Assembly: GCF_905475465.1 (NCBI RefSeq)
Contig: NC_062238.1
Location: 166,501-230,500 of the forward strand
DNA from: Pieris napi
Lineage: Eukaryota > Arthropoda > Insecta > Lepidoptera > Pieridae
DNA: 64,000 nt
Reading direction: 5' to 3'
The notes under the pieces are model-generated. The model ran no database searches. It saw only the letters and a program-made list of their open reading frames with translations, and was not told where the DNA came from. Of this stretch, positions 1 to 13,200 are shown piece by piece. Position numbers and translations under genes: made by a program. Within the stretch, counting starts at the first letter, position 1. Every line of letters starts with the position of its first letter.

Positions 1-3000
1 TAATTTGTTCAAATCTAATGAACACGATAAACAAAGCACTCCTACATTCATTGTGCGTATTATTTATTTACTTTCTTAAGAATTTCTGTGACATATACAC
101 TTTTCTACTTATACTATATTTTGAAGTAGGTTTAGGCTGAAGTGTATCCGGTGTCTATTATTAACTTGATCTCTCAAATACGTGTTATATTAATAATAAT
201 TGTTGGAGATGGGTCACGTGTTTCCTTATCATCGTCTTTTTGTTCTGCGAAGAACGTAAAATTGATATTAATCGCTATGGGACTAACTACCCTTGTTTGA
301 AATTGCACTTTCTATCTACTTGATATGAAAAGCATTGGGTCACACGGTGAGTCAGAGCGGGCCAGTAGACACCGGTCTCGCAGGTTGGACCAACGAACTC
401 GTTATGGTAAATACGTCCCACATTCGGTTATGGTGCGTTATGTCTTTTACTGTGCATTGTTTTTGTTGAACCGATAACATAGTTATTCCACTGTTCCAAC
501 TTTTTTTATTCTTCTCATACTCAATCGCATTTAGGGTTCACTTCTTTTCATAGTTGGATAAATCAAGTTATGATTTAAAAATGATTTCAAAATCTATTGT
601 TATTTATGATTAAAACTCTTTATAATATCACGATTGACATTTCTATTAACATTCTCGATTCGATTTAGATAGCTTTCCCTTCTCTCGATTTTAATTCAGC
701 GGAAACAATCGCTTGATTTCATAATAATTGCTGTTTACATGATTCACTATTATGTCTAAGGAAATCGTTGATTAGTTTTCTTATCATACATACCCATAAG
801 GGAATATTTTGAATTTTTGTCTTGAAATTCGTGGAATTATTAACAATGTAACAAATTAGTATGAGGATTGTCTTTTACAAGAATAAAACTCCTTATTTCT
901 CATAAAGGGTGAAGCACATACAAATTATGCTACTTACGTCAACAAATATACCCAATTAGATCTCGAAACTCAGCTTTAATTTAATTCTATTGCCTACTGT
1001 GTACTCTATTAGGAGCTTTCGCCCACATTGTTATTTACTGGAAGCATTCCTTTCGAATTGGCTCTAGACGAACCTACGTATCAGACAATGCATGTGTTGT
1101 CTGAAGATCTATTCCAATAAGTTTTGCAAAATATAATGTATATTCTGAGAGATTATAATATTTTTCCAATATAATATTGTGTTGTTCATCAGGCTACTGC
1201 GGTTTACGATAGGTAATGACAAAAGTGTCATGTGTCAATGTCATAAATTACTATTGATTTAACCTTCTTAAATTCAAATCTGTCTTCCATCACCATTTCA
1301 TTGGAATCATCCTACGCCAGTTATTTGTATGCAGTATCGAAGGCTTCAGCACCGTATTGGGCAGCCAATCGCAGTCGGTATTGTTGAAATTGTGTTATGA
1401 ATATTAATCATTAAACCCACATAACTAACAACACTGCTGGAAATATTCCTCATAAAAATCGGATATATATTCTCCCTTTAACTGTTTAAATGCACCTTTT
1501 AAACTTTTCTTTCTATTCAATCAATTAAAGTTAAAACAATATAAAGGTAAAAAATCCTTTAAAATTTTGAAGAAGCCTTTTTAGATTTGTGCGCCGTGAT
1601 CTTAATATATTTGCCAGCGCTGATTCTGGAATTTATTCTAGAAAGCCTTTCTGTTATAAGAAACCAGTTTCTCTTTCAAAGCTTGTATATGTAGTAAAAT
1701 TAATTCTATGTACAATATTTAAATCGTTATTATCAGTTGTATTAAGACTAAAAATGTATTAAATTTTTCTAACGTGCCTAGAAAAAAATTTGCCTAGCCT
1801 ACTTACTTACCCTGAATGTTTCCATCTATCTAGGCATAATTGGAAAAAGAAAAATGTTGGGAAATCGCTTTTTGATTTTTTAGGTATCTGTTGCTACATA
1901 CATTTTGTATAATATATCGAATCAAACACGAATTGTGCTTTAGAATTCAAAGCAGTTGTAACGAAACTCATCTGTTTTTGTCATAGAAGTTCTTTAAACA
2001 TGACACTTTACTAAGTGCCTGGTAGCAGTGTGATCGGGCACAAATATGTTACTTAGCGCTAACCGCTGGACAATTTCATTTTGTGCCCTTAGCATTTAAA
2101 ATCTCACTTTACCAAACATTGGAGTGAGGTGAGTGTATTACTAAGGGAGCATGTGCTAGTCTGACGTCGTACAAGCTTCTCGTGTATAATTATAATGATT
2201 ACGAGCAGTCAAACGCCGTATTAACATACGTGTTATGTCTTTTGTTACTTCACCAACTCGATTATTACACAGGTAATAATAATCAGTGCATATTAAGAAA
2301 CCGTTACGAAGTTCTATGTAAATTGCATTGCCGTGCCCTGCTTGTGAGTGGCGTATTGCTTGGCCCATATAAAACTTTGTAATTATTATACGAATTGCAG
2401 TTTTATGCAAACTAGCATTTCAACTAGACTTTAGTACAATATTGCGATATACGAGGTAGACATATATTCATTGAATTAAAGACGAGCTTTCAGTATGATT
2501 GTAAGAGGATTTATCAAAGGGACTCGAACAAAATAAGGTGCTTTATGTTTTTAAATGAGACGCGCGTCTAACATCAGACTTTAATTAACTAAAAGCTACG
2601 TTATCCTGTTGCTGTACCTGTAAATTTAAACCATCATTTCCCATGCCTTCACGGTGTATTGTGATTGATGTTAGTCTTGACCCGATAGGAAATTGCCAAA
2701 GGGCTTCCCTTTGGCGCAGGAACTTCGGCGTATAATGTTGCCAAGGTTTTTTTATACTTTGATCATATAAAATGTGGCGATTGAGAACTAGTGTTTAAAT
2801 ACGCATTTTAAAGGTAGGTAATTGTAAATAATACATTACATACTAAATCCTGTGAATATTAGAACAATGTAGGCATATTCATCTCATTATTTGATAATTT
2901 TATACTTTATATCCGTGTATATTAATAATTATTACTTTCCTACTCATTGTATCTTTTTCTGGAACTTACGTGTTCTACTCGATATGTAACGTCGAGACGA

Positions 3001-6000
3001 TTTAATTTTTTTGTCTTCTGAGAAAATTGAGTATTTCCCCGTTATTAGTTTCGTAATATTTTCTTGTACCGTTTTCTATCTGTTTAGCAAGTTAGTTAAT
3101 TAATTAGCAATAATAATTTATTATTGTATTTCCATATATGCACTATCGGCCGAGGTAAACATCCGACACAGCAATGCAAATTGAAAAGCAATCAAATTGT
3201 TGAATTCCGTTCATTTATTACGACGGTGATTACCATTTTATCTTCAGTTGTGTAACTCCTAAAAGGCAGAAGTTTGGTAAGCAGTGTTTGTAGAGTGGGC
3301 AAGTTTCAAATGAAATTATTAATTCAATCACTTTACTGTGTGTGTGTTTAATAATAAAATGGTTCACAAACAGTTGAGGCACATACTTCTTGAATGAATA
3401 ATCTCTCGTTATTTATCTTATCTCTTATCAAAATAGTTCAAGTTCTGCTAATGAGCCACATTTCGTTGCGAATTTTGTAACCTAAACGCATTTGTCTCAA
3501 TTTTACTTCTACTAAACTAAACTAATGTTGAAAATATAATTTATAACATTACGCTTATCGTATAGGTACTGTTATGTAAGCAGCATTAAGAATAGTTGTA
3601 ATAATCACTTAGCCCAGTTCAAGTACTGAGAAGTGCAGCGACGAGCAGGAAAACGGTTCAAGACACCGCAATGCGACACAATATTCCCATTTGTATCTTA
3701 AAACTTTGTAACTTGACTGAGATCATGGAGGGAGATCATTTAATTTGCTCTTATAGATTAAATGATAATTAAGAAATAGTAAAAGATGTACAAAACATTC
3801 TGCTACATCAGAGAAAATGTTAAGGTTTTCTACAATATGAACAGCGGTTTTTTTAAGTTCCATAACAATAATGGAACCTCGGGAGTGGTGATAAAAAGCA
3901 CGTTGATCTCACGACCACTTTCCTTTTCAAGCGAAGAAACGGTCTATTCATTTGACTTAGCAGTCATGTGTTCACGTATTCGTCTCACTCCAATTACGAT
4001 AATAGCCTAGAGGTTGGGCGCATCACAGAATTCTATCACACTTTCACCGGTCGTGTTACATACAAACCGCGGGTTTCTTTCTGCTTTCGTCTTCTAGGCA
4101 AACGACCCGCTTAAAATTAACTTTTCATTTAACCACACACAGTTACGTTAATTTGTCTAATCAAAATGTTTTAAGTCACATTATTTAATGTCTTTAGCTC
4201 GATTGAGATATATGAATGTTTTATAAGGTTTCCTAAAGTAATGTTGGACTAAAAGTGAGACGCTTTGAAATATGATATCAATTAATGATGACCAAACAGT
4301 AAAACAATACGATTTATTTTTGTTTCTTTCCGTGTTAATTAGGCGTTGTGTACAAATCAGCACGTTAACGCCGCAGTATCGCTGTGATTAAAGCGTCTTT
4401 TGAGTTGCGAGCTCATTCAGCTTTCAGTTGTGAATTGTGATGCTTTTTGATCTAGTTGTTTTGCTTTGTGCATGGTTTTGCTTTAAAACGTTACCTTTCC
4501 GATGTAGCATGAATGAATTATATGTATTACTATTCAAACAAAACAAAGCAAAGTTGGCAAAGTAATACAACAGTTTATAATTACATATTTTGATTGTGTA
4601 TAACATGACATTGCTTATTAAAGATGTATAAGCGTCTTCGACAATAAACAATGTAGCACTATTATTATCAGAAAGACGTGAATTCCTACCAATATCATAT
4701 TGTAAAGTGTGTTCTCTTCTAAAAACTTTAGTGAAGTAATGTTAGGGCGGTTGTATAAAAAAAGAACTTAAAATGTGAGTAACGTTGTTTCACGAAGAAG
4801 GAAGTATACATCAAGGCATCAGATGTCGGCTTTGGATGTGTGACAAAAATATGGTGCAGGAAACGATAAATATAGATGATTTGTAAACTTAGATAAACGA
4901 TGAACCAACGGTTATGTGACTGAGTTTCATGAGGTGTCGACGGATTGGAACCGGGTACAGATTAGTAGCTTTAGTTAGCTATAGTTTTTTTGTTTTTAAG
5001 GTTACAATATGAACCTTTGTAATGAGAAGTATTGACTATATCTCTACTATCGGACTCAAATGCCAAATATGAAATTCCATTGCGATGAAAAATTAATGCC
5101 CAAATTAAGAAGTGTGTGGGATTTCTATAAAGTTTCAATAGTTAGGCGTAAGCCTTATTAGCCTTGATGTAAAATCTAATCGGGACCGCAAAAAGTTGTA
5201 TACTATGATTTATTTCTGGTCGGCGTCCAAGCAAAGCATGCTCGGATGGATCGCGTACCTACTGACGGCCTTGAACGAAATAGAATGCCTGTGCGAAGAT
5301 CGGGTTATAATTAAATGTAATTAACTAACTGAATGTCGCTCGCTTTGCACATTGCGTGGTCATGAACTGGATGATCCCGTGAAAATGCCTTCCTTTGAAC
5401 GACGTAAGAATGTTAATAACTTTATGCTTAAGATTTACTTGAAATGATTTTCTTATACGTAAACAACTTAGCAAACTCTTACGAAAGGTATAATTAAGCT
5501 GTTAACCTGCTAATAATAACCATCGACAAATGAAGTTCTGCTTGAGTGGATCTGAACACGCAGATTATTTGCTGTAGCGTGCTTCGGTGTGCAGTTGCAT
5601 AGTGCAATATTGCGTACATGTTTATGGGGGAGAATGCACTGTCGATTTTCATATCCATAGCTTAAGACCCTAAAGCTCTATCTAAGCTTTTAAAACTTAA
5701 AATCATCTTTATGAAATGCACAAACTGAAAGTATATAGCATATAGATACATTGCTTATCCCATAATTTTACGACAATTCTGCACGTCGTGCTTTTGTTAA
5801 GAGCCGCTTTTGACATGCTTGATGGGTGTTTTAATTTTTGAGATATGCTAAAAAAATATTCAAGAATTAAATCTTGAACGTATTTCCTAACAGACTAAAC
5901 ACATTTCGATTATATTTATTTGTTTTCCTATAACATATATAAATAGATAATTTGTTTAGTGGCCTATATCACTTTCCTTAAAGTAAAAAAAGAAGTTATG

Positions 6001-7214
6001 CCGCAAGGGCGCTGTTTACTAGTGTACAAACTGTAGAAGAACATATAATAACAAACATCGAATAGGAAACTGGAAGAATTGTTTTTGTTTCAACCTGTTT
6101 TATTGATATTTGATACATTTAGCTTACATACTTGAGGTTACTGTCAAAATATTACGTATAGGAAATTTTTCAAGACATTCACTCTTATGAGGTGCTTACC
6201 GTTCGCAGTTGAAGGGCCATCGCTCGGTTCTGATGTAGGTCAAGAAATCTACATGGAACTGGATATATAAGCTCTTGAGAAATTCTCGCCTGCTGACCGT
6301 GAATTCTGCTCGCACCATTTTAGGAAAATATTATGAAATTATCTGACATGCGACTTAAATTATTTATTCCAAAAGCCGTTTTTAACTTTCTGATTACAAT
6401 TTGTAAAATTTTATAGCATCAGTTTTGTTCGTGAGTTCTTAATTTTTTTACAATACTATTTCATTGGATGTGCTAAGTTTATTTTAATTAGTTTCAATTA
6501 TTAATAAAAACAATAAATAATAAAAGACGCTCCCACAGTGGAAATAAGTAGTTTCTCACAAAGCAATTCCAAAAGGTTATAATTGTGAGTCGTTATAATA
6601 ATCCATATTTTTTTGTTAGTCGGGTAATAAATAGTCCCGCAGTATTGTTAATGGCTGGCAATGTGCCATCATGTACGGTTCAAGTTATATTTATCTTCAG
6701 ATCTATTTAATGTCAAGGGTATAAATAGGATAAAGATGAAAAGATTAACCGCCTTTCCTTCAGCTTTCTTTTTCATGGAACACTCGTATTAGCCTGATCT
6801 GTGATATTAAAAATAGAATATAGGCGTTATTTATTTTCATCACAATTCTGTTTCATATCATACTTAACCCACAAACACATTTCTTAGTAATCTGAATACA
6901 TTACCGCACACCTTATACTGACCCTCTGTTTAAATCTGTTAGCGTAAATATTTCTAGCCCAGTTTTATTGTCTGTACGGTTTGAGTAAGAGGTTGAGTCT
7001 GTTTGATTACATTCTATTAATTTTAATGCTGAATCTACGTTACGTCTTACAGTCCCTTTACACCACAGTTTTACGTGCTAATCGCGATTATATCCAATAA
7101 TTATAAGCAATCGACGCAACTGCTATTTCACTAACAGTTCCATATAAAGTGAATGACAGTGACACTATGAAGAACAAGTGACAACAAATTTAAAATCGTC
7201 TTTTGGATTCCAAA
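1..7214. other. AT-rich region with no gene recognised, upstream of Apc
   Basis: There is no open frame longer than about 85 codons and no recognisable domain. The stretch is AT-rich with no obvious tandem repeat, long inverted repeat or RNA gene. It could hold untranslated first exons, promoter or a large 5' intron of Apc. An in-frame stop (TAA at 7191) precedes the chosen Apc ATG, so translation does not run in from here without splicing. Isolated donor-like sites exist (for example after 350 and near 2113), but I cannot tie them to a transcript. Confidence 0.5.
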
Positions 7215-10200
7215 ATGAACCGCGATTACTACAGAGTGATGTTCAATAGAAACTCGAACCGTCCCACACGTGATATTCTAGACAATGAGACTGAGTTCAA
7301 TGCTAACCAATTCAAACTTTACGACGACTTCACGACAGACCTCCGCATTAACTTTAACTCGATTAGGAACTTCCACGAAGTTATGAGAAACGAGAGACGA
7401 AGAGCCGATCTAAACGACTCCGGCGTCGATCTCGAGAACGGAAATCCACTTGATGACGTTACCGCTAATGATAGAGATTTGGTAAGTCGTATGAAAAAGG
7501 CTTTTGAAAATATTGCAAATAACAAAATTATTCACGCAAATAAGGTAATGCAATCGATGCCGGATGTCTACAGCCATTGAAGCACGACGGCTTCCTCCGG
7601 CGATTGTCCGTTTCTAGTGAACTGTGTTAATAAAGATGGCCAACATAAAGCGCATACATCAATTGCTACAACTGTGAACATAAATCGAGCACGCGAAATC
7701 CACAATCTAACTGCACTACTTTCACATAACGCTTGTCAACCCAAATGATTACAGTCATGTATCAAGTTAAATTGTCATCACATTTAATGGTTATTCCGAT
7801 ATTTTCTTGTATAGGCCTCCTTACAGCTGTTATTTAGTTGTAAGGGCGTAATTGGCTTTGATTTGCTAGATTGGAAACGTGTGCTACGTGCTTGCTTCCT
7901 CATTAAATATGAAATAAAAAAAAGAGCAAACGTATTAATGCTTTTAGAATGACTGTAAAAATGTTTTTATATCGACAACCCAAAACATTCCAAAATAAGC
8001 TTTCAATTTATCCTTGACGTTTTGATAGCGGCCTCAGTATCCTGATAAATTACGATAAATTAATTTATGATAAATTACGGCTTAATGGCGCCTATCCATT
8101 CCTTAATATTGACACATTACTAATTTTCTGTTCATAATTTAATCTATATCCTATATTTTATTTCAGTTGGAGAACGAAGTTATGGTAGATCCTTGGAGCA
8201 GTATGGACTCATCTAATTCGCCATTAACAGATTCCGGACCATCAGCTAGCGACGACTGCACCCCGTCTACCTCCAGTGAAACACGAAACCCTATAAATGT
8301 CTCATCTCCAGAAACACCGGACACGCGCCGCAAACGGGACACGCAAAATACGTATCAGGCCAAACAGAAACAAATCACAGACAAGGCGCGTGCCCGTGAC
8401 TTCACACTGGACTTGGAGACGTTACCAGACGCCATACCCCGCCGTTCAAACTTTCTCGATGATGAGTTTCAACTACAATCAAAAACAAATCTAGAATGTA
8501 GGATTCCAAAACCTCATTTTCTAGACCACTCTCCGTCACCCGATGAATTTGATGAAAGAAGCGATATCACAAATCCCAATTTCCTTGAAGATGAAGATGT
8601 CGATGATAATCAAGTACAAAAGAAAGGAGCTCTTCCAAAAAGACAGACGAAACCTCAGTCTTCCTCACAAGACGATAGGCCACATCGAACCAATTATCGA
8701 AGCGCTTTACATTACGGGCTCGAAAACGCAGCTAGATCGAGTGAACGGCATAAAAGAGCATCCCAACTCTACACCGGGACCTGGCCGGGAGAACGCGACG
8801 TCTGGACGGGTCACGATACTTCAAGCGTTCGCAGCTTCTCGAGCAACGGTTCCAGTGACTGTCCCAGACCATCGTCAAATCTAGAAAACAAAATGGAGTG
8901 CGTGTGCTCTTTGATTTCCCTACTCAGTTTATCTCCCGAAAACAATGCAGATTTGAGTGGACCGCTTTTAGATATGAGTAGATCCGTCGAAAGTTGTATA
9001 GCAATGCGACAAGCCGGTTGTATACCACTGTTAGTGCAATTAATCCATTCAAAAGTCGCCAGAGAAACCAGAGATCGCGCCGCTAAAGCGCTGAGAAACA
9101 TTATTCACACACAGACCGATGACAAAGCGGGTAGGCGAGAGGCTCGGGTGTGGAGGCTTTTAGAACAAGTCAGAGAGTACTGTTACTCTTTGGAAGATAT
9201 TGTAGAAAATAGAAAAGAAGGGAAGGAAGCGTTAGAGGACGATACGACAAAACATCCGAGTCAAAGCGTGGCCGCTTTGATGAAGTTATCGTTCGATGAA
9301 GAACATAGACATGTCGTCTGCCAGCTCGGGGGGCTCCAGGCATTAGCGGCGTTGGTGAGCGGCGACCAAGCGGCACACGGGAGCAGAACCGACGACAGCA
9401 CGTGTTTGACGATGCGAAAATACGCGGGAATGACCTTAACTAATTTAACGTTCGGCGATGGAAACAATAAGTCGTTATTGTGCTCTTTTAAAGACTTTAT
9501 GATGGCGCTCGTCGAACAACTGGAGTCGCCCAATGACGACATGCGACAGGTGAGTGCAGATTGTTTTTAGTAAATATTTGGCAATTGCAATTACGGCAGC
9601 CTAGGTACATAATTCAAATAAGATAGAATCGAAATTTTACATCCAGATAATAGTCGCAATTTCAATATTGGCAGGTCACCGCTGCCGTCCTGAGGAACTT
9701 ATCGTGGCGCGCAGACACAAACAGCAAGCAAGTCCTCCGAGAAGTGGGCGCAGTTAAGGGCCTCACCGAGGCCGCCATGACCTGCCAAAAGGAAGCCACG
9801 CTCAAATCTGTGCTCTCCGCTCTATGGAACCTCACAGCGCACTGCTCCATGAACAAAGTGGCTCTATGCTCGGTGGACGGAGCTCTAGGCTTCCTAGTAG
9901 ATATGCTCAGTTACAACTCCCCCACGAAAACTTTAGCGATCGTCGAGAACGCAGGTGGCATCATGCGGAACGTGTCCAGTCACATCGCCGTCCGAGAAGA
10001 TTACAGACAGATTCTCCGCGAGAGAAATTGTTTAAGTGTCCTTCTTCAGCACCTCAAGTCTCCGAGCCTGACCGTAGTCAGCAACTCCTGCGGCACTCTG
10101 TGGAATTTGTCTGCGAGGTGTCCGCAAGATCAGCAGTTTCTGTGGGACCAAGGGGCGGTGCCGATGCTCAGGAGTCTCATTCACTCGAAACACAAAATGA

Positions 10201-13200
10201 TAGCTATGGGATCGAGCGCCGCTCTCAAAAATCTCTTGAACTCAAAACCCGGAAAGACGCACATCATCTCTTTGGACACGACGGCGAGAAACATGAACTT
10301 GCCTGCGTTGCCGACTCTGGGTGCTAGAAAACAGAAAGCGCTAGAACAAGAATTAGACCAAAACTTAGCTGAAACCTGTGATAATATCGAACCGGCGACG
10401 TCTCCGTCGACGAACAACAGAGAAGAAAAGAATCTCTTCGTCGCCACGGAAAGGCAAATAGCGATGAATCTGGAGAGGCACAGGATGACGTCCAGTTCTC
10501 CCTTAATGGGAACGCTAGCATCGCAGATATCGTTAAGTCATAGTGCTAACCTGGCTAGCTATTTAAGTTGCAGCAACACCTTGTTGAAGGGAGCGTTGAC
10601 ATCTCGCTCGGCGACCGGAGGCAGTTCTAACGACGTCAACAGATCAGACAGTAAAGATTCAGTTACGAGCACGCATTCCGATTCGGTCTTGGAAAAAGTG
10701 ATGCGGACTGGAAAAGTGCCCGTACCGACGCCGAGGAATAAGGATCTCATGAAAACCGACGGCGCCGAAGGGCCGAAGAGCTCCGGAACGTTGTCGAAGA
10801 ATGCAGCTCTACTCAGATACGCCAGTCAACCTCCTGTCCCTCCACCGCGTAGCTCGACAGATTCGAGAACTAATTATACAGAATCCGGTTACGACGTCGA
10901 CCAGGATTCTTGTGACCAACCTATCGATTTCAGTAGAAAATACTCGGAGACCAAAATAGTCGAATCCGAACCTGTCGGCAAAGCGAAGAGTCCAAACAAA
11001 AAGTACACGAAGAAAGAGACCGGCACCTTTGGCGATTATCAAGAAACGGACTTGGATCAACCTACCGATTATTCGCTTCGCTACGCCGAACACCAATCGG
11101 AAACCGGGTCAGATATTTCGGAACCTCCCGGGCCTTCTATCAACGAGGACACGATAAAACACTTCGCCACGGAGGGCACTCCGTACGAGACTCCCATAAT
11201 CTTCTCCACGGCGACGTCTATGTCCGATTTACGCGTGATCGGCAAAGACGGAAAGCCGAAAACGTCGAACGTAAAGGAGAACCCTGAAGTGATGACACAT
11301 TCCGATGAAAAAGACACTTGTTCGATCGAAGATCCCCCGAGGCACGATAACGACGTGGCCGTGTCGACTCCGCAAATTGCCGAACCGGTTCCGGAGAAGA
11401 GGGAGTTATTCGACACGAAATTCAGCTCGGGGATGATCAGCCCGGAGAAACCCGTGAACTACTGCGACGAGGGTACCCCCGGATATTTCTCCAGAGTCAG
11501 CTCGCTGAGCAGCATAGGGGAGCCGACCGAAGAAGACTGCTTGGCCAAGAGAAACGCCCAGGCCACCATCAACGTCGATCCCGGCCTGCGAGACCGAAGC
11601 GCCGGCAGTTCCGGAAAAGACAAAGAAGGTGGGTCGTCGACTTTCAAATAAAAATCAGTTCTTTGCTATGTGGGTATGCTATGTGATATATAATATTCTT
11701 CACGATTCCAGCGTCGAAAGCGGTGACGTTCGCCAGTGAGCCGGTGGAAATGCAGGACGCGTCGGGAACGACGTCGGCGCGCACGTCTTCGCCCCAACGG
11801 TTCATCGAGGAGACCCCGCTCATGTTCTCGCGATCCAGTTCATTGGGTTCCGTCCCCGAGTGTGAACATCAGGACGATCAGGGCTCCGTAGTTTCCGAAG
11901 TTAGGTGAGTTTCGTTTACTTCTCCTAAAGTTCCCAAAGCGGCTCGGACTTACATTATATCGACTCGTATTCCAACTTCTCGATACGACAGGAACGAGAG
12001 GCCCAAAGAGTACATATTTATTTTATTGTTTTGATCGAAGCAACCGATATATCGTCTCCCCAGCCGGCTAACTTCGGGATGCATATCCCCGAGCGAGATC
12101 CCGGATTCTCCGGGTCAGAGCGTCCCGCTGTCCCCTCGGTCTCGGCACAGGGTTCGAGATCCGCCCACGGAACCCCCCACGCCCCCGCCGCGTGAGTAGC
12201 TCTTCCGAATAATTTCTCCGTTAATTTGATATCGAATAGACGGATAAATGAGATGTAATGTTTGAATTCAGCGGATTGCGGCTCCGGCTCAGTGTTCGAG
12301 GAGCGCGTGTCCCGGTTCGTGGTGGAGGACACTCCGGCGCATTTCTCTCGGAACACCAGCCTCTCCAGCCTCACCATCAACGACGAGCCTAAGGTTTAAC
12401 CGATTTATGCAAATTATTGTCTCTCTCCACCGCGCCGGTCGTACCGAGCTTTAGACGCGAGATATCGGCACTCGCTCGATTGGCTGTACACGTAACGAAC
12501 ACTACAAAACTGTCTAATCACGAAACTTCATTTAACATTCAAATTGTTGTACGTTTTCATTAAAATACAGAATTGCAAATATTAATATAAACTTTGTGTA
12601 TTTCCAGTCGTCGCTATTGGCCGACACGACCAATCCAGACGCCGACACGTCGGCGGAAAATATCGAGCACGAAGTGGACGATGACGACGGGTGAGTGATC
12701 GAAAACATATGACGGCACGGAGGACTCCTTCTGTTTCTCTCTCTCTCTCTCTCTCTCTCTCCCTCGGATGTTCTCTTTGTAAAGTCGATTCTTTTTATTG
12801 CCTCGATATTGCTCTTCTTTCTTGTGATGAAATCGGAAATGAAAAATGCAATAGGACTTTTAGTTTTGCCGGAAATCGAGATAAAGGGTTTTTTACCCTT
12901 AAAACTTACCCCCCTCACCCCTTCCCGACCGCGGATCGACCGTAATTTATTTTTCCTTTCATTTTGATCATATTCCCCTGCTTTTCTAATGGGTTTCATC
13001 CTACTGTAATTTTTTTTGGTTTAAAAAATTATCGGCACTGGTCTAAAACGTCTTCTTATTTGTGAAAATTCGTCTGTTCCAGAGACCCCGACCCGCTTCC
13101 CGTTTTGGGTGGATTCAACAAGCGAACGAAAGGTACGTCCGACGCTGAAAGTCGATTATGAAAGGCGGCACTAAACCGACACTCCTCGCCGTTCACAGGC

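Noticed and set aside
2156..4651. Short open frames of 60-84 codons in the first 5 kb
   Set aside because: Their length is expected by chance, the frames overlap on both strands, and there is no conserved motif or splice continuity.
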